This document shows positions 49,339 to 58,218 of a DNA stretch of 64,000 nucleotides, piece by piece. Each line of letters opens with the position of its first letter. Position 1 is the stretch's first letter. Position numbers and translations under genes: made by a program. The stretch is from Pseudoclavibacter sp. RFBB5 (GTDB taxonomy: Bacteria; Actinomycetota; Actinomycetes; Actinomycetales; Microbacteriaceae), in assembly GCF_002931555.1 (NCBI RefSeq), contig NZ_PSTZ01000011.1, positions 1 through 64,000 on the forward strand. The letters run 5' to 3'. The notes under the pieces are model-generated. The model was given only the letters and a program-made list of their open reading frames with translations. It ran no database searches and had not been told where the DNA came from.

Positions 49339-50121
49339 CTACGCCTGCGGCTGCACCCCGGCGCGGTGCTCGACCGTGTACCGGTAGTAGTCGGCCATGG
49401 TGAGCTCGGATGCTGCGGCTTCGTCGATGACGATCGTCGCGCGGCGGTGCAGCTGGAGCACGGAGCCGGGCCACATCGAGGAGACGGGGCCTTCGACCAT
49501 GGCTGCGACGGCGCGCGCCTTCGACGCGCCTTGGGCGACGAGCACGACGCTTCTCGCGTCGAGGATGGTGCCGAGTCCCTGGGTGAGGCAGTGCACCGGC
49601 ACGTGTTCCGGCTTGTCGAAGAAGCGCGCGTTGTCGTCACGCGTCTTCGGGGCGAGCGTCTTGACGCGGGTGCGCGAGGAGAGCGAGGACGTGGGCTCGT
49701 TGAAGCCGATGTGCCCGTTGGCGCCGATGCCGAGGAGCTGCACATCGACGCCTCCCGCGGCGAGGATCTTGGCCTCGTAGTCGACGCAGGCCGCGTCGAG
49801 GTCGGAGGCGAGCCCGTCTGGGACGTGCACGCGTGCAGGGTTCAGTCCGAGCGGTTCGACGACCTCGCGCCCGACCACTGCGTGGTAGGACTCCGGATGC
49901 GATCGGGGGATGCCGACGTACTCGTCGAGCGCGAAGGCGGTCACCCGGCTGAAGTCGAGTCCCGCGTCCCTGCGGGCGGCGAGCGTCCGATACGTCTCCA
50001 GGGGGCTCGAGCCCGTGGCGACTCCCAGCACTGCTTCCGGGTTTCCCGCGACGACATCCGCGATGCGTCCGCCTGCGAAAGCACCGACTTCTGCCGGCCC
50101 GGCCATGATGACAACTTCCAT
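49339..50121 (-). CDS. nagB: Glucosamine-6-phosphate deaminase
   Basis: The 260-residue protein matches NagB: VLGVATGSSPLETYR (phosphate loop), FALDEYVGIPRSHPESYH with catalytic Asp66, and LGIGANGHIGFNEP with His137. It converts glucosamine 6-phosphate to fructose 6-phosphate and ammonia, joining amino-sugar degradation to glycolysis. A dre-type site (50230-50245) lies about 108 bases upstream of its start. Its gene is convergent with nagA and co-directional with the PTS gene upstream, 188 bases away. Confidence 0.95.
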   Translation of the reverse strand: MEVVIMAGPAEVGAFAGGRIADVVAGNPEAVLGVATGSSPLETYRTLAARRDAGLDFSRVTAFALDEYVGIPRSHPESYHAVVGREVVEPLGLNPARVHVPDGLASDLDAACVDYEAKILAAGGVDVQLLGIGANGHIGFNEPTSSLSSRTRVKTLAPKTRDDNARFFDKPEHVPVHCLTQGLGTILDARSVVLVAQGASKARAVAAMVEGPVSSMWPGSVLQLHRRATIVIDEAAASELTMADYYRYTVEHRAGVQPQA

Positions 50122-50229
50122 GCGCTGCTCCTAGGGATCGACGAAGATCGGTGTTCCTCAGCCCAGTCTCATGGATCGCGAGCCTGATCAGCGAGGCGTG
50201 TTGCGCATCACCTTACCGACAATCCCCCG

Positions 50230-50245
50230 AGTGGTCTAGTCCAGA
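50230..50245 (-). promoter_or_regulatory. dre-type operator upstream of nagB
   Basis: On the minus strand the site reads TCTGGA-CTAG-ACCACT, close to the dre consensus ACTGGTCTAGACCAGT. It lies between nagE and nagB, so nagB has its own regulated promoter. Confidence 0.7.
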
Positions 50246-50309
50246 AGAACGGAAGGGGTGAGCTGCCGAACCCGGCAGCCCACCTCTCGACCCCGGCGAC
50301 GGGTCAGCC

Positions 50310-52235
50310 TCAGCGCAGCTTCAGCTCGATGTCGCCGCCGCCGAGCACGATGACCGGCGTGACGGCGGGATGCCCGGCCGCACGGATGGCCTCGAGGTCG
50401 AACCGCAGCAGCGGGGTGCCCTCGGTGACCACATCCCCGACCGAGACGAGGGTCTCGAACCCCTGACCCTTCATCTCCACGGTGTCCACGCCGACGTGGA
50501 CAAGCACCTCGGTGCCATCGCCGAGCGTCATCGCGACCGCGTGGCTCGTCGGGAAGAGGTGAGCGACCGTGCCGTCGGCAGGAGCCCACACGGTGTCGCC
50601 CGCCGGCTCGACTGCGACGCCTGGCCCCATGATGCCCTCGGAGAAGGTCGCATCCGGAACCTCGGAGAGCGGCACGACCCGGCCGGCGACCGGCTGACGC
50701 AGCGTGAGCACCGTCTTCGTGGCGACGCCGCCCTGCGAAACCTCGCCCGCGCCTGCATCAGCCGCGACGACCGGCGCGGCGACTGCCCGAGCTGGAGCTT
50801 CGACGCGGCCGGCGATGAGGTCCTCCATCGCGTCCTTCACGAACTGCACCTCGAGGCCGTAGATGACCTGCACGGACTTCCCGCCCGGCTTCATGATGCC
50901 CGCAGCCCCCGCGCGGCGGATCGCCGCGTCGTCGACCTTCGACACGTCGGCGATCTCCATGCGGAGCCGCGTGGCGCAGTTGTCGAGCTCGAGCACATTG
51001 TCCTTGCCGCCGAGCCCCTTGAGGATCGCGGAGGCCTGGCTCAGGAACTTCGACGACCCTGTCGACGTCTCATCCACTTCGACTTCCTCGTCTTCACGAC
51101 CCGGCGTCTTCAGGTCGAAGCGCTTGATGATGAAGTAGAACGACACGAAGTAGATGACGAACCAGATGGCGCCCGCCAGGAAGATGGCCCACGGGTTCTG
51201 CGCCAGCGGGTTGACCCAGCCGAGCATGAGGTCGATGAAGCCTCCGGAGAAGCCGAAGCCCATGCGCACCGGCAGCAGCGCCATGATGAACATCGAGATT
51301 CCGGTGAAGATCGCGTGGACGACGTACAGCGCCGGCGCGAGGAACATGAACGCGAACTCGAGCGGCTCCGTGACGCCGACGAAGAACGACGCGAAGGCTC
51401 CAGACAGCAGGATGCCCGCGGTGACCTTGCGGCGGTTGGTCTTGGCCGTGAGGTACATGGCGAGTGCGGCACCGGGGAGGCCGAACATCATGATCGGGAA
51501 GTAGCCCGTCATGTACTGGCCGGTGACGCCCGCCGTGCCCGTGCCGTTGAGGAAGTTGCCGAGGTCGTTGATGCCGGCGACGTCGAACCAGAACACCGCG
51601 TTCAGCGCGTGGTGCAGGCCGAGCGGGATGAGGAGGCGGTTGAAGAAGCCGTAGAGACCGGCGCCGACCGGGCCGAGCCCGACCATCCACTCGCCGAACG
51701 AGACGAGGCCGCCGAACAGCACCGGCCACACGAAGTAGAGGACAAGCGCGACGACGAGGGATGCGCCGGTCGTGACGATCGCGACGGAGCGCTTGCCCGA
51801 GAAGAACGACAGGGCGGCCGGCAGCTGGACGTCCTTGAACTTGTCGTAGCAGTAGGCGCCGATGAGGCCGCAGATGATGCCGACGAACGCGTTCTCGATG
51901 CGACCGAAGCCGATGTTCACGTCCTCGACGGCGACGCCCTGCAGGGTTGCGACCGTCTCAGGGCTCAGGAGCCGCGTGACGACGAGCCAGGACACGAGTC
52001 CCGCGAGCGCGGCGGTACCGTCTGGCTTCGATGCCATGCCGATTGCCACGCCGAGCGCGAAGAGCAGGGGCAGGTTGTCGAGGAGCGCGCCTCCCGCTGC
52101 AGTGAAGAAGGCCTGGACGAAGTTCTCACCGGCCGTGTTGAGGATCCAGTACCCGATACCGGACAGGATGGCCGCTACCGGCAGGACAGCCACCGGCAGC
52201 ATGAGCGACTTGCCGAGTTTCTGGAGATATTTCAT
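50310..52235 (-). CDS. nagE: PTS permease IICBA for N-acetylglucosamine
   Basis: The 641-residue protein carries all three PTS domains in one chain: EIIC (about 1-375) with GIGYWILN and a membrane core, EIIB (about 395-475) with the phosphorylated Cys420 in LELDNCATRLR, and EIIA of the glucose type (about 500-641) with His580 in VLVHVGVDTVEMKG and His565. It imports and phosphorylates N-acetylglucosamine using phosphoenolpyruvate. A dre-type site lies 56 bases upstream. Substrate assignment rests on the NagA/NagB/GntR context; glucose-type permeases look similar. Confidence 0.9.
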   Translation of the reverse strand: MKYLQKLGKSLMLPVAVLPVAAILSGIGYWILNTAGENFVQAFFTAAGGALLDNLPLLFALGVAIGMASKPDGTAALAGLVSWLVVTRLLSPETVATLQGVAVEDVNIGFGRIENAFVGIICGLIGAYCYDKFKDVQLPAALSFFSGKRSVAIVTTGASLVVALVLYFVWPVLFGGLVSFGEWMVGLGPVGAGLYGFFNRLLIPLGLHHALNAVFWFDVAGINDLGNFLNGTGTAGVTGQYMTGYFPIMMFGLPGAALAMYLTAKTNRRKVTAGILLSGAFASFFVGVTEPLEFAFMFLAPALYVVHAIFTGISMFIMALLPVRMGFGFSGGFIDLMLGWVNPLAQNPWAIFLAGAIWFVIYFVSFYFIIKRFDLKTPGREDEEVEVDETSTGSSKFLSQASAILKGLGGKDNVLELDNCATRLRMEIADVSKVDDAAIRRAGAAGIMKPGGKSVQVIYGLEVQFVKDAMEDLIAGRVEAPARAVAAPVVAADAGAGEVSQGGVATKTVLTLRQPVAGRVVPLSEVPDATFSEGIMGPGVAVEPAGDTVWAPADGTVAHLFPTSHAVAMTLGDGTEVLVHVGVDTVEMKGQGFETLVSVGDVVTEGTPLLRFDLEAIRAAGHPAVTPVIVLGGGDIELKLR

Positions 52236-52290
52236 GACGAGACTCCGTGGTCAAAGGAAAAGTTAGGGGGACTCTACTTGGAAAATCCGC

Positions 52291-52306
52291 CCTGGTATAG
52301 ACCAGA
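52291..52306. promoter_or_regulatory. dre-type operator upstream of the PTS gene
   Basis: CCTGGT-ATAG-ACCAGA matches the dre consensus in both arms. It lies between the GntR gene stop and the PTS gene start and completes a set of three sites in this regulon. Confidence 0.8.
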
Positions 52307-52329
52307 GTTCGTCGGTGGTGCCGTTTACT

Positions 52330-53046
52330 TCACGAGAAGGGCAGCGTGAGGCGCTCCTGCAGGGGGAAGGTGAGCTCGAAACGATCCGCCGGGAACGTCG
52401 CACGCGAGTACGACATGGGCAGGCCACGGGCAATCGCGGCTCGCGTGAGGCGCAGAACCGGGTAGCTCGCGGCGATGCCGAGCACCTCGATCTCCTCCGG
52501 GCTCGGCAGCGTGGCGGTCACCACCTCGACACCCTCCGTCGGCAGCAGGTCGAGGGTCTCGAGCATCTCGTAGAGGCTGCCCTTCGCCGTCTCCTCGTTG
52601 AGCTGGGGAACCAGCGCCGCGGGAAGCCACTCGTCCTCGAGCGCGAGCGGGCGGTCATCGCCCAGGCGCAGCCGGCGCAGGTGGATGGTCTCGGCGCCCC
52701 GTGGGAGCTGCAGGTGCTCATCCACTTCGGCCGGGCGGTCGGAGCTCCGGACGAACGACAGCACCTGGGTCTCGGCGCGCATCCCGTGCTCGCGGACGGC
52801 GCTCGCGAAGGACCGCAGCCGGACCTGCAGGGACACGGGCGGGGCGAGCTTCTCCGTGCCGATGCCGCGCTTCGTGCGGACGAGGCCCTCGCGCTCGAGG
52901 ACATCGATCGCTGCACGCACCGTCATCCGCGCGACTCCGAGCTCCGCTGCGAGCGTGCGCTCCGAGGGCAGCAGCTCGCCTGGCGAGAGCGAGGCGGCGA
53001 GGGCGCGAACACCCTCGAGAGCTGTTGAACCACTGAGCCTTGCCAT
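52330..53046 (-). CDS. GntR family (HutC/DasR-type) regulator
   Basis: The protein has 238 residues from ATG 53046. The N-terminal GntR winged helix spans about 1-68 (LLPSERTLAAELGVARMTVRAAIDVLEREGLVRTKRGIGTEK, in parts), and a UTRA ligand domain fills about 85-230 (HLRRLRLGDDRPLALEDEWLPAALVP, then YPVLRLTRAAIARGLPMSYSRATFPADRFEL). UTRA regulators such as DasR/NagR bind glucosamine 6-phosphate or N-acetylglucosamine 6-phosphate. It sits just upstream of nagE and is the expected binder of the three dre-type operators. An upstream in-frame extension is not favoured. Confidence 0.92.
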   Translation of the reverse strand: MARLSGSTALEGVRALAASLSPGELLPSERTLAAELGVARMTVRAAIDVLEREGLVRTKRGIGTEKLAPPVSLQVRLRSFASAVREHGMRAETQVLSFVRSSDRPAEVDEHLQLPRGAETIHLRRLRLGDDRPLALEDEWLPAALVPQLNEETAKGSLYEMLETLDLLPTEGVEVVTATLPSPEEIEVLGIAASYPVLRLTRAAIARGLPMSYSRATFPADRFELTFPLQERLTLPFS

Positions 53047-53217
53047 GTCGCAAGTATCCCATCGCGTCCGGACCCGGGCGTGGTCATCCGGCTCGCGATC
53101 GCCGCCCCCGCATGCGCGGTGGGTCACTTTACGCCCGTTCGCGGCCTCGGGATGGGCTGAAACTGACCCAACGATCAGCTGGGATGTATGGGCGGCAGCG
53201 GGAGCCATGTCGCTCGA

Positions 53218-54120
53218 TCAGGCGCGTGCCGCGCTCCTGCGTACCGCGGGGTCTCGGGCGATGGCACTGATGTTCTCGGTGGCCGCCCAGGAGGAGAGCA
53301 GCCGCAGGCCTTCCTCAGATGGGCTTGCGGGGAGTGGCGTGTAGACGGTCATCGTGTGGCCGGGGTCGTCTTCGAGGTCCATGGCGTGGTAGTTCAACTC
53401 GAGGAGTCCGACCACTGGATGCTGGAACTGCTTCGCCCCCGAGTAGTGGCGGCGGACGTCATGCGCGGCCCAACGGGTGCGGAACTCGTCGCTGCGGACG
53501 GAGAGCTCACCGACGAGGTCGGTGAGCCGCTTGTCGAACGGGGATCGGCCGGCTTCGCGGCGAAGGATCTCGACGTTGACGTTCGCCGCGCGCTCCCAGT
53601 CGGGGTAGAGATCGTGCGCCCGCGGGTCGAGGAAGATGAACCGGGAGTGGTTCGCCGGACGCGCGCTGCTCCGGTACATCTCGGAGTAGAGGGCGAAACC
53701 GAGGTCGTTGGCGGCCACGATGTCCATGCGGTTGTTGCCGATGATGGCGGCGGCTCCCGTTATCGAGTCCAGGAGATGCTGCGCGGTGGGGCGCAACCCG
53801 GTGGCACGCGGCTTCGCGGGGCGCACCTGCGCCCCGAAGTTCGCGGTTCGCGCGAGGTCGCGGAGGTGATCGTGTTCGGCGCGGCTGAGCTGCAGCACTC
53901 GAGCGACGGCATCGAGCACGTTGTCGGAGACGCCGGTCAGGTTCCCGCGATCGACACGGGTGTAGTACTCGACACTCACCCCAGCGAGGCGCGCGACTTC
54001 GTCTCGGCGAAGCCCGGTGACACGTCGTCGCGTCGTCCCAGGGTCGATGCCCGCCTGTTCCGGTGTCAGCCTGCCGCGGCGGGAGCTGATGAATTCTCGT
54101 ACTTCGCTCCGGTTGTCCAT
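53218..54120 (-). CDS. XRE family regulator with MmyB-like ligand domain
   Basis: The protein has 300 residues from ATG 54120. An N-terminal helix-turn-helix (about 30-85: RRRVTGLRRDEVARLAGVSVEYYTRVDRG) is followed by an MmyB-like PAS-type domain (about 100-290, with NNRMDIVAANDLGFALYSEMY, FIFLDPRAHDLYPDWERAA and HPVVGLLELNYHAMDLEDDPGHTMTVYTP, in parts). Such regulators often bind fatty acids or other small hydrophobic ligands. It is divergent from the cyclophilin-like lipoprotein/MFS pair, with an AGGGGTWCC inverted repeat between them. Confidence 0.9.
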   Translation of the reverse strand: MDNRSEVREFISSRRGRLTPEQAGIDPGTTRRRVTGLRRDEVARLAGVSVEYYTRVDRGNLTGVSDNVLDAVARVLQLSRAEHDHLRDLARTANFGAQVRPAKPRATGLRPTAQHLLDSITGAAAIIGNNRMDIVAANDLGFALYSEMYRSSARPANHSRFIFLDPRAHDLYPDWERAANVNVEILRREAGRSPFDKRLTDLVGELSVRSDEFRTRWAAHDVRRHYSGAKQFQHPVVGLLELNYHAMDLEDDPGHTMTVYTPLPASPSEEGLRLLSSWAATENISAIARDPAVRRSAARA

Positions 54121-54151
54121 GAAGGTCACGCTACGACGCGGACCCGAGCCT

Positions 54152-54175
54152 AGGGGTACCTCTGCTGGAACCCCT
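54152..54175. promoter_or_regulatory. Inverted repeat between XRE regulator and lipoprotein/MFS genes
   Basis: AGGGGTACC (54152-54160) and GGAACCCCT (54167-54175) are 9-base arms with one mismatch around a 6-base centre. It is the likely XRE-regulator operator for the divergent genes. Confidence 0.6.
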
Positions 54176-54260
54176 TTGGCCCGCCCCTCCCTCCTTCTTC
54201 GCACGAGGCGTTGACTGCAGGCATGAGAGAACCGAGCCTCGGTCCCTCGGAGAGGAGCAC

Positions 54261-54821
54261 ATGAGCACCATCGCGCCAATCGGAACAGCGAGACGGCTCT
54301 CGTTCCCGGTCGTCCTGCTCGCAGTGGGCGCCCTGCTCACCGGATGCGCGAGCACCGCAGCGCCAGGCAGCAGCACCACGGCGGCGGTGACGACCGACCC
54401 GGGCCAGGTGACGGACCACGAGCCTTCGCCCACGGAGAGCCAGGTCCCCGAATCGGAGGAATTGACGAACATGACGACGAACATCACCATCACCATGGGT
54501 GACACCACGGTGCGCGGAACGCTCGACGCGAACGCCACGACTGCCGACCTCATCGCGCAGCTGCCCCACGAGCTCTCCTTCGAGGACTTCGGCGGGCAGG
54601 AGAAGATCGCGACGCTCCCGACGGCGCTCTCGCTGGACGGGCTGCCCTCCGGAAGCGATGCACCAGCAGGAACCCTCGGGTACTACGCGCCGGACCAGGG
54701 CCTCGTCCTGTATTACGAGTCGGTCGGCTACTACCCGGGCATCATCCCCCTCGGCACGTTCGAGGGCGTCGAGGCGGTCCGTGACGCAGCGCCGTCGACT
54801 GGAACGGTGTCCGCGGAATGA
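54261..54821 (+). CDS. Lipoprotein with cyclophilin-like fold
   Basis: The 186-residue protein has a signal peptide with lipobox LLTGC (about 26-30), a Ser/Thr/Pro-rich linker (31-68) and a C-terminal cyclophilin-like domain (about 72-186: MTTNITITMGDTTVRGTLDANATTADLIAQLP, then GTLGYYAPDQGLVLYYESVGYYPGIIPLGTF, in parts). This small beta-barrel family is not a proven prolyl isomerase; in bacteria it often accompanies oxidoreductases or transporters. Its stop overlaps the MFS gene start (ATGA), so the two are coupled. Confidence 0.87.
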   Translation: MSTIAPIGTARRLSFPVVLLAVGALLTGCASTAAPGSSTTAAVTTDPGQVTDHEPSPTESQVPESEELTNMTTNITITMGDTTVRGTLDANATTADLIAQLPHELSFEDFGGQEKIATLPTALSLDGLPSGSDAPAGTLGYYAPDQGLVLYYESVGYYPGIIPLGTFEGVEAVRDAAPSTGTVSAE

Positions 54822-56059
54822 CCTCCCTGCAGTCGCCGACCTCCGACGTCCCGACGGTCCGGAACAGCGCGGAGCCCACCAAGCTCCGGTTGATGGCGCT
54901 CGTCGTGCTCGCCCTCATGGGGTTCATCCTCGTCGCCATGGAGACCATGCCCGCGGGCCTCCTGCCCGAGATCGCCGGCGAGCTGGGCGCCTCGGAGGGA
55001 ATCATCGGATTGTTCGTGAGCGCCTACGCCCTTGGCACCGTCGTCGTGACCATTCCGGCCATCTCGCTGACGCGTCGATTCCGCCGCAAGCCTCTTCTCC
55101 TGGTCGGCATCGCGGGGCTTCTCGTCGCGAATGCGGTCACCGCGATCTCCTCCGACATCGCCTTCTCGCTGGGGGCGCGGTTCGTGGCGGGGGCGTTCTC
55201 TGGCGTCATCTGGGGCATGCTCGCCCCGTATGCGATCCGCATCAGCCCACCCGCTAGATTCGGTGCCGCTCTCGCGATCGTGTCGATCGGCGCACCCCTG
55301 GGGTTCGCGTTCGGCACGCCGCTCGGCGCGTGGATCGGCGCCGTCTCGGACTGGCGTTGGTCGTTCGCGGGCCTGTCTGTGCTTGCTTTCGTCGTCGCCG
55401 TCGCCGTCATCCTCTGGGTGCCGGACGCCCCCGGGCAGCGAGCGGTCGCTGGACTGCCATTGGTGAAGGTCTTCGGGCTGCGTGGTGTGCCGATCGTGCT
55501 GTCGGTCATCTTCGTGTGGATGCTCGCCCACAGCACCATCTACACCTACGTTGCTCCATATCTTCGCGAGACAGCGACCGGAATCACGCCGGACCTCATG
55601 CTGCTCGTCTATGGAGTCGCCTCGCTCGTCGGCGTGGCCGTGACGGGCCTGCTCCTCGACCGACACCCGCGGGCGCTGCTGCACCTGAGCGTCCTGGCCT
55701 TCGTCGCGGCGGGCGTGGTGCTGCTCGCGGGGCGGGCCTCGGTACCGGCGTTGCTTGCCGCCGCAGCCCTCTGGGGTGTCAGCTTCGGAGGTGCCTCGCC
55801 CCAGCTCCAGAGCGCGCTCACTCGCGCCGGTGGAGAGAACTCCGACGTCGCGAACTCCTTCCTCCCCGTCGCCTTCAACCTCGCGATCTTCGGAGCGGGG
55901 ATACTGGGCGCCGGACTGCTGGGGGCGTACGGCGCGATGTCGCTTCCCGGCGCGATGATCGTTCTCGGCGCGGTTGCCCTGATCTTGACGTTCTCGGGCC
56001 GGCGCTCGGCCTTCTTGCCGTCGACGCCTCGATCAGGCGGGATCCGAGATGCGAGGTGA
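54818..56059 (+). CDS. MFS transporter (DHA1-like)
   Basis: The 413-residue protein has 12 membrane helices and the DHA1/CynX-like layout: ALMGFILVAMETMPAGLLPEIAGEL in helix 1, SLTRRFRRKPLLLVG after helix 2, RFVAGAFSGVIWGMLAPYAIRIS in helix 4 to 5, IGAPLGFAFGTPLGAWIG in helix 5 and SFGGASPQLQSALTRAGGENSDVANSF near helix 10. Efflux of drugs or sugars (AraJ-like) is typical. It is translationally coupled to the lipoprotein gene, and the divergent XRE regulator probably controls both. The substrate is unknown. Confidence 0.88.
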   Translation: MTSLQSPTSDVPTVRNSAEPTKLRLMALVVLALMGFILVAMETMPAGLLPEIAGELGASEGIIGLFVSAYALGTVVVTIPAISLTRRFRRKPLLLVGIAGLLVANAVTAISSDIAFSLGARFVAGAFSGVIWGMLAPYAIRISPPARFGAALAIVSIGAPLGFAFGTPLGAWIGAVSDWRWSFAGLSVLAFVVAVAVILWVPDAPGQRAVAGLPLVKVFGLRGVPIVLSVIFVWMLAHSTIYTYVAPYLRETATGITPDLMLLVYGVASLVGVAVTGLLLDRHPRALLHLSVLAFVAAGVVLLAGRASVPALLAAAALWGVSFGGASPQLQSALTRAGGENSDVANSFLPVAFNLAIFGAGILGAGLLGAYGAMSLPGAMIVLGAVALILTFSGRRSAFLPSTPRSGGIRDAR

Positions 56060-56089
56060 TCGGGCAAACGTCTCGGCGATGCCCGAGCG

Positions 56090-57673
56090 TCAGCTCACGG
56101 TCGGCCAGCCAGCATCGTCGAGCGCCCGCCGTGCGTCTTCGCGGGGTGAGTACGGCAGCCGCTCGGCTCCGATGATGCGGTAGTCGGTGAGGCCGGGGCC
56201 GGCCCAGAGGATCGTGTCTCCTTGTCCACTCCTGGCGATGGCGGTGCGGATCGCGGCCGCCGGGTCCGGGATCTCGAGGACCTCGGCGCGGTCGTCGGCG
56301 CGTGCGGCTCCCGCCAGGAGTGCTGCACGAATCGCTGACGGGTCCTCGTGGCGGGGATGATGGTCGGTGACGATGAGCACGTCCGAGTGCAGCGAGCTCA
56401 TGCGTCCCATCAGCTCGCGCTTGCTCGGGTCGCGGTCGCCGTCGGCACCCATCACCATCGTGAGAGTGCCCGGCGTCACCTTGCGCAGTCCGGTCAGCGT
56501 GTGCTCGAACGCCGCCCCGTTGTGCGAGAAGTCGAGGAGAACGAGCGGCCCGGTCGCGCCGGAGACGCGCACGCCCCGCCCGGGCACCTCGACCTGGAGC
56601 CCGTCCGCGGCGAGTGCGTCGCGGATCGCGTCGAGGCGGTAGCCGGCCTCCACGAGCATCGCGATGGCAAGGCCCGCGTTGGCCGCCATGTGACGCCCGA
56701 TCAGGGAGACTCTGCTGCGCAGCTGCTGTCCGTCCGGCGCCGTGAGCTCGAAGCCGGTGGACTCCGCGCTCGAGTCGGTGACTCGCAGCCGCCAGGCCGC
56801 GTTGACACCTGGATGCGAGGAGATGGTGGTCACCGGAACGCGCGCCTCGGCGGCGAGGCGCTGCCCGTACGGGGTATCGACGGAGACGACGGCCCGCCTC
56901 GTATGCGCGGGCGTGAACAGCGCGGCCTTGGCTGCGAAGTACGCGTCCATGCTCGGGTACTCGTCGAGGTGGTCGTGGCTGAGGTTCGTGAATCCGACGA
57001 CGTCGAACAGCACGTGGTCGACCCGTGCGCGGCTCACACCATGGGCGCTCACCTCGACGGCGATCGCCTCAGCGCCCTCCTCGCGCATCGCCGCGAGGAG
57101 GGCCTGCAGTTCCGGTGCTTCCGGGGTGGTGAGGCGACTCGCGACGACACGGCCCCGGATGCGCCGCTCGGCGGTGCTGCTCAGCCCGGCGACGACACCG
57201 AGCTGCCCGAGCAGGGCGTGCAGCAGGTAGGTGGTGGAGGTCTTGCCGTTCGTGCCGGTGACCCCGAACAGCTGCGGGGGCGCGCGCTCGTCCTGGTACA
57301 TCCACGACGAGATCGCGGCGAGCTGTGCCCGCAACCGCTCGAGCAGCACGACGGGGAGGCCGGAGGCTGCTGCGAGCTGCGCACCGGACTGGTCCGTCAG
57401 CACCGCAACTGCTCCAGCCGTCGCCGCGTCCGTCGCGAAGCGGGCCCCGTGCGCGTGGCGCCCGGGGAGGGCGACGAACAGGTCGCCGGGTGCGACGTCG
57501 AGGGATGCGACGGCAAGCCCGCCCAGCGGCACGGTCGCCTCGAGGTCGGCATCCTCGGCCGGGCTGAGGTGCTCTCCGCCGAACTCTTCGATCAGTTCGT
57601 CGAGCGTGCGACGCCCCAGCGCGGCGGGTCGGAGCAGCTTCGGTCGGACCGTCGCCGCGTCGTCCCGCACCAT
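56090..57673 (-). CDS. Mur ligase family protein, divergent MurE-like
   Basis: The 527-residue protein is a Mur ligase with the ATP site VTGTNGKTS (138-146), the probable carbamylated Lys250 (FAAKAALF), GRHMAANAGLA (residues 328-338) and the C-terminal GADGDRDPSKRELMG. It resembles MurE, which adds the third amino acid to the peptidoglycan stem peptide. The DNPR motif that recognises diaminopimelate reads HHPR (439-442), so specificity is likely different. It is not in a division/cell-wall cluster, so it may be a paralogue with another role. Confidence 0.85.
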   Translation of the reverse strand: MVRDDAATVRPKLLRPAALGRRTLDELIEEFGGEHLSPAEDADLEATVPLGGLAVASLDVAPGDLFVALPGRHAHGARFATDAATAGAVAVLTDQSGAQLAAASGLPVVLLERLRAQLAAISSWMYQDERAPPQLFGVTGTNGKTSTTYLLHALLGQLGVVAGLSSTAERRIRGRVVASRLTTPEAPELQALLAAMREEGAEAIAVEVSAHGVSRARVDHVLFDVVGFTNLSHDHLDEYPSMDAYFAAKAALFTPAHTRRAVVSVDTPYGQRLAAEARVPVTTISSHPGVNAAWRLRVTDSSAESTGFELTAPDGQQLRSRVSLIGRHMAANAGLAIAMLVEAGYRLDAIRDALAADGLQVEVPGRGVRVSGATGPLVLLDFSHNGAAFEHTLTGLRKVTPGTLTMVMGADGDRDPSKRELMGRMSSLHSDVLIVTDHHPRHEDPSAIRAALLAGAARADDRAEVLEIPDPAAAIRTAIARSGQGDTILWAGPGLTDYRIIGAERLPYSPREDARRALDDAGWPTVS

Positions 57674-57840
57674 CACCGTGCCCGACTGTCGTTGCCGCGT
57701 GACCCCACGCCTCCGTGCCGGCGGTAGGCGAGGAGCGCCGCTCCGGCGCCGAGAAGGCCGATGCCCAAGCGCCGTGCCTGCGCGGATCTCCAGCCGTCCG
57801 TGACCGATGGGATGGGGGAAAAGCGATTCGGGCTCGACAC
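57673..57840 (-). CDS. Small hypothetical protein upstream of the Mur ligase
   Basis: GTG 57840 to TGA 57673 encodes 55 residues: a polar start (SSPNRFSPIPSVTDGWRS), one weak hydrophobic segment (LGIGLLGAGAALLAY, about 25-39) and a basic end. Its stop overlaps the Mur ligase start (TGATG), which supports translational coupling. There is no strong ribosome site, so it may only be a leader. Function is unknown. Confidence 0.45.
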   Translation of the reverse strand: MSSPNRFSPIPSVTDGWRSAQARRLGIGLLGAGAALLAYRRHGGVGSRGNDSRAR

Positions 57841-57915
57841 CTTCCCGAAGCTACGCGGCGGCTCCGACGTCCCGCACGGCCTTGACTTCCCAGGCAGACT
57901 CCGTCTCGGAGTCGG

Positions 57916-58218
57916 TCAGCCGATGCTGACCTGCGACTTGTCGAAGGCGACGTAGCCGGCGAAGTCGTGCCCGACCTTCTCGGCCGCGCCCGCGAACGGC
58001 TCCGGGTAGCTCCAGGCGGCGTCGCGGTGCGTCTCGCCATCCGTCACCACGTCCCAGTACTGTGCGTGCCCCTTCCACGGGCACGTGTACTGCGTCGCGC
58101 TCTCGGTGAATGCCCCTGACGTCAGCGACGACGGCGGGAAGTAGTGGTTGCCTTCGATGCCGACGAGCTCGGACTCGGGCGCTTCGGCGATGACGGTTCC
58201 GTTGACAGTTGCCTTCAT
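57916..58218 (-). CDS. DUF427 domain-containing protein
   Basis: The protein has 100 residues from ATG 58218, preceded by GGAGGAAGCATC. It has the DUF427 hallmarks: KATVNGTVIAEAPESELVGIEGNHYFPPSSL, the QYTCPWKGHAQYWDV motif, and AAWSYPEPFAGAAEKVGHDFAGYVAF. This small beta-barrel family is common in actinobacteria and its function is unknown. The upstream in-frame stretch to 58458 lies opposite the GlgX start and is not a credible N-terminus. It is divergent from glgX. Confidence 0.92.
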   Translation of the reverse strand: MKATVNGTVIAEAPESELVGIEGNHYFPPSSLTSGAFTESATQYTCPWKGHAQYWDVVTDGETHRDAAWSYPEPFAGAAEKVGHDFAGYVAFDKSQVSIG

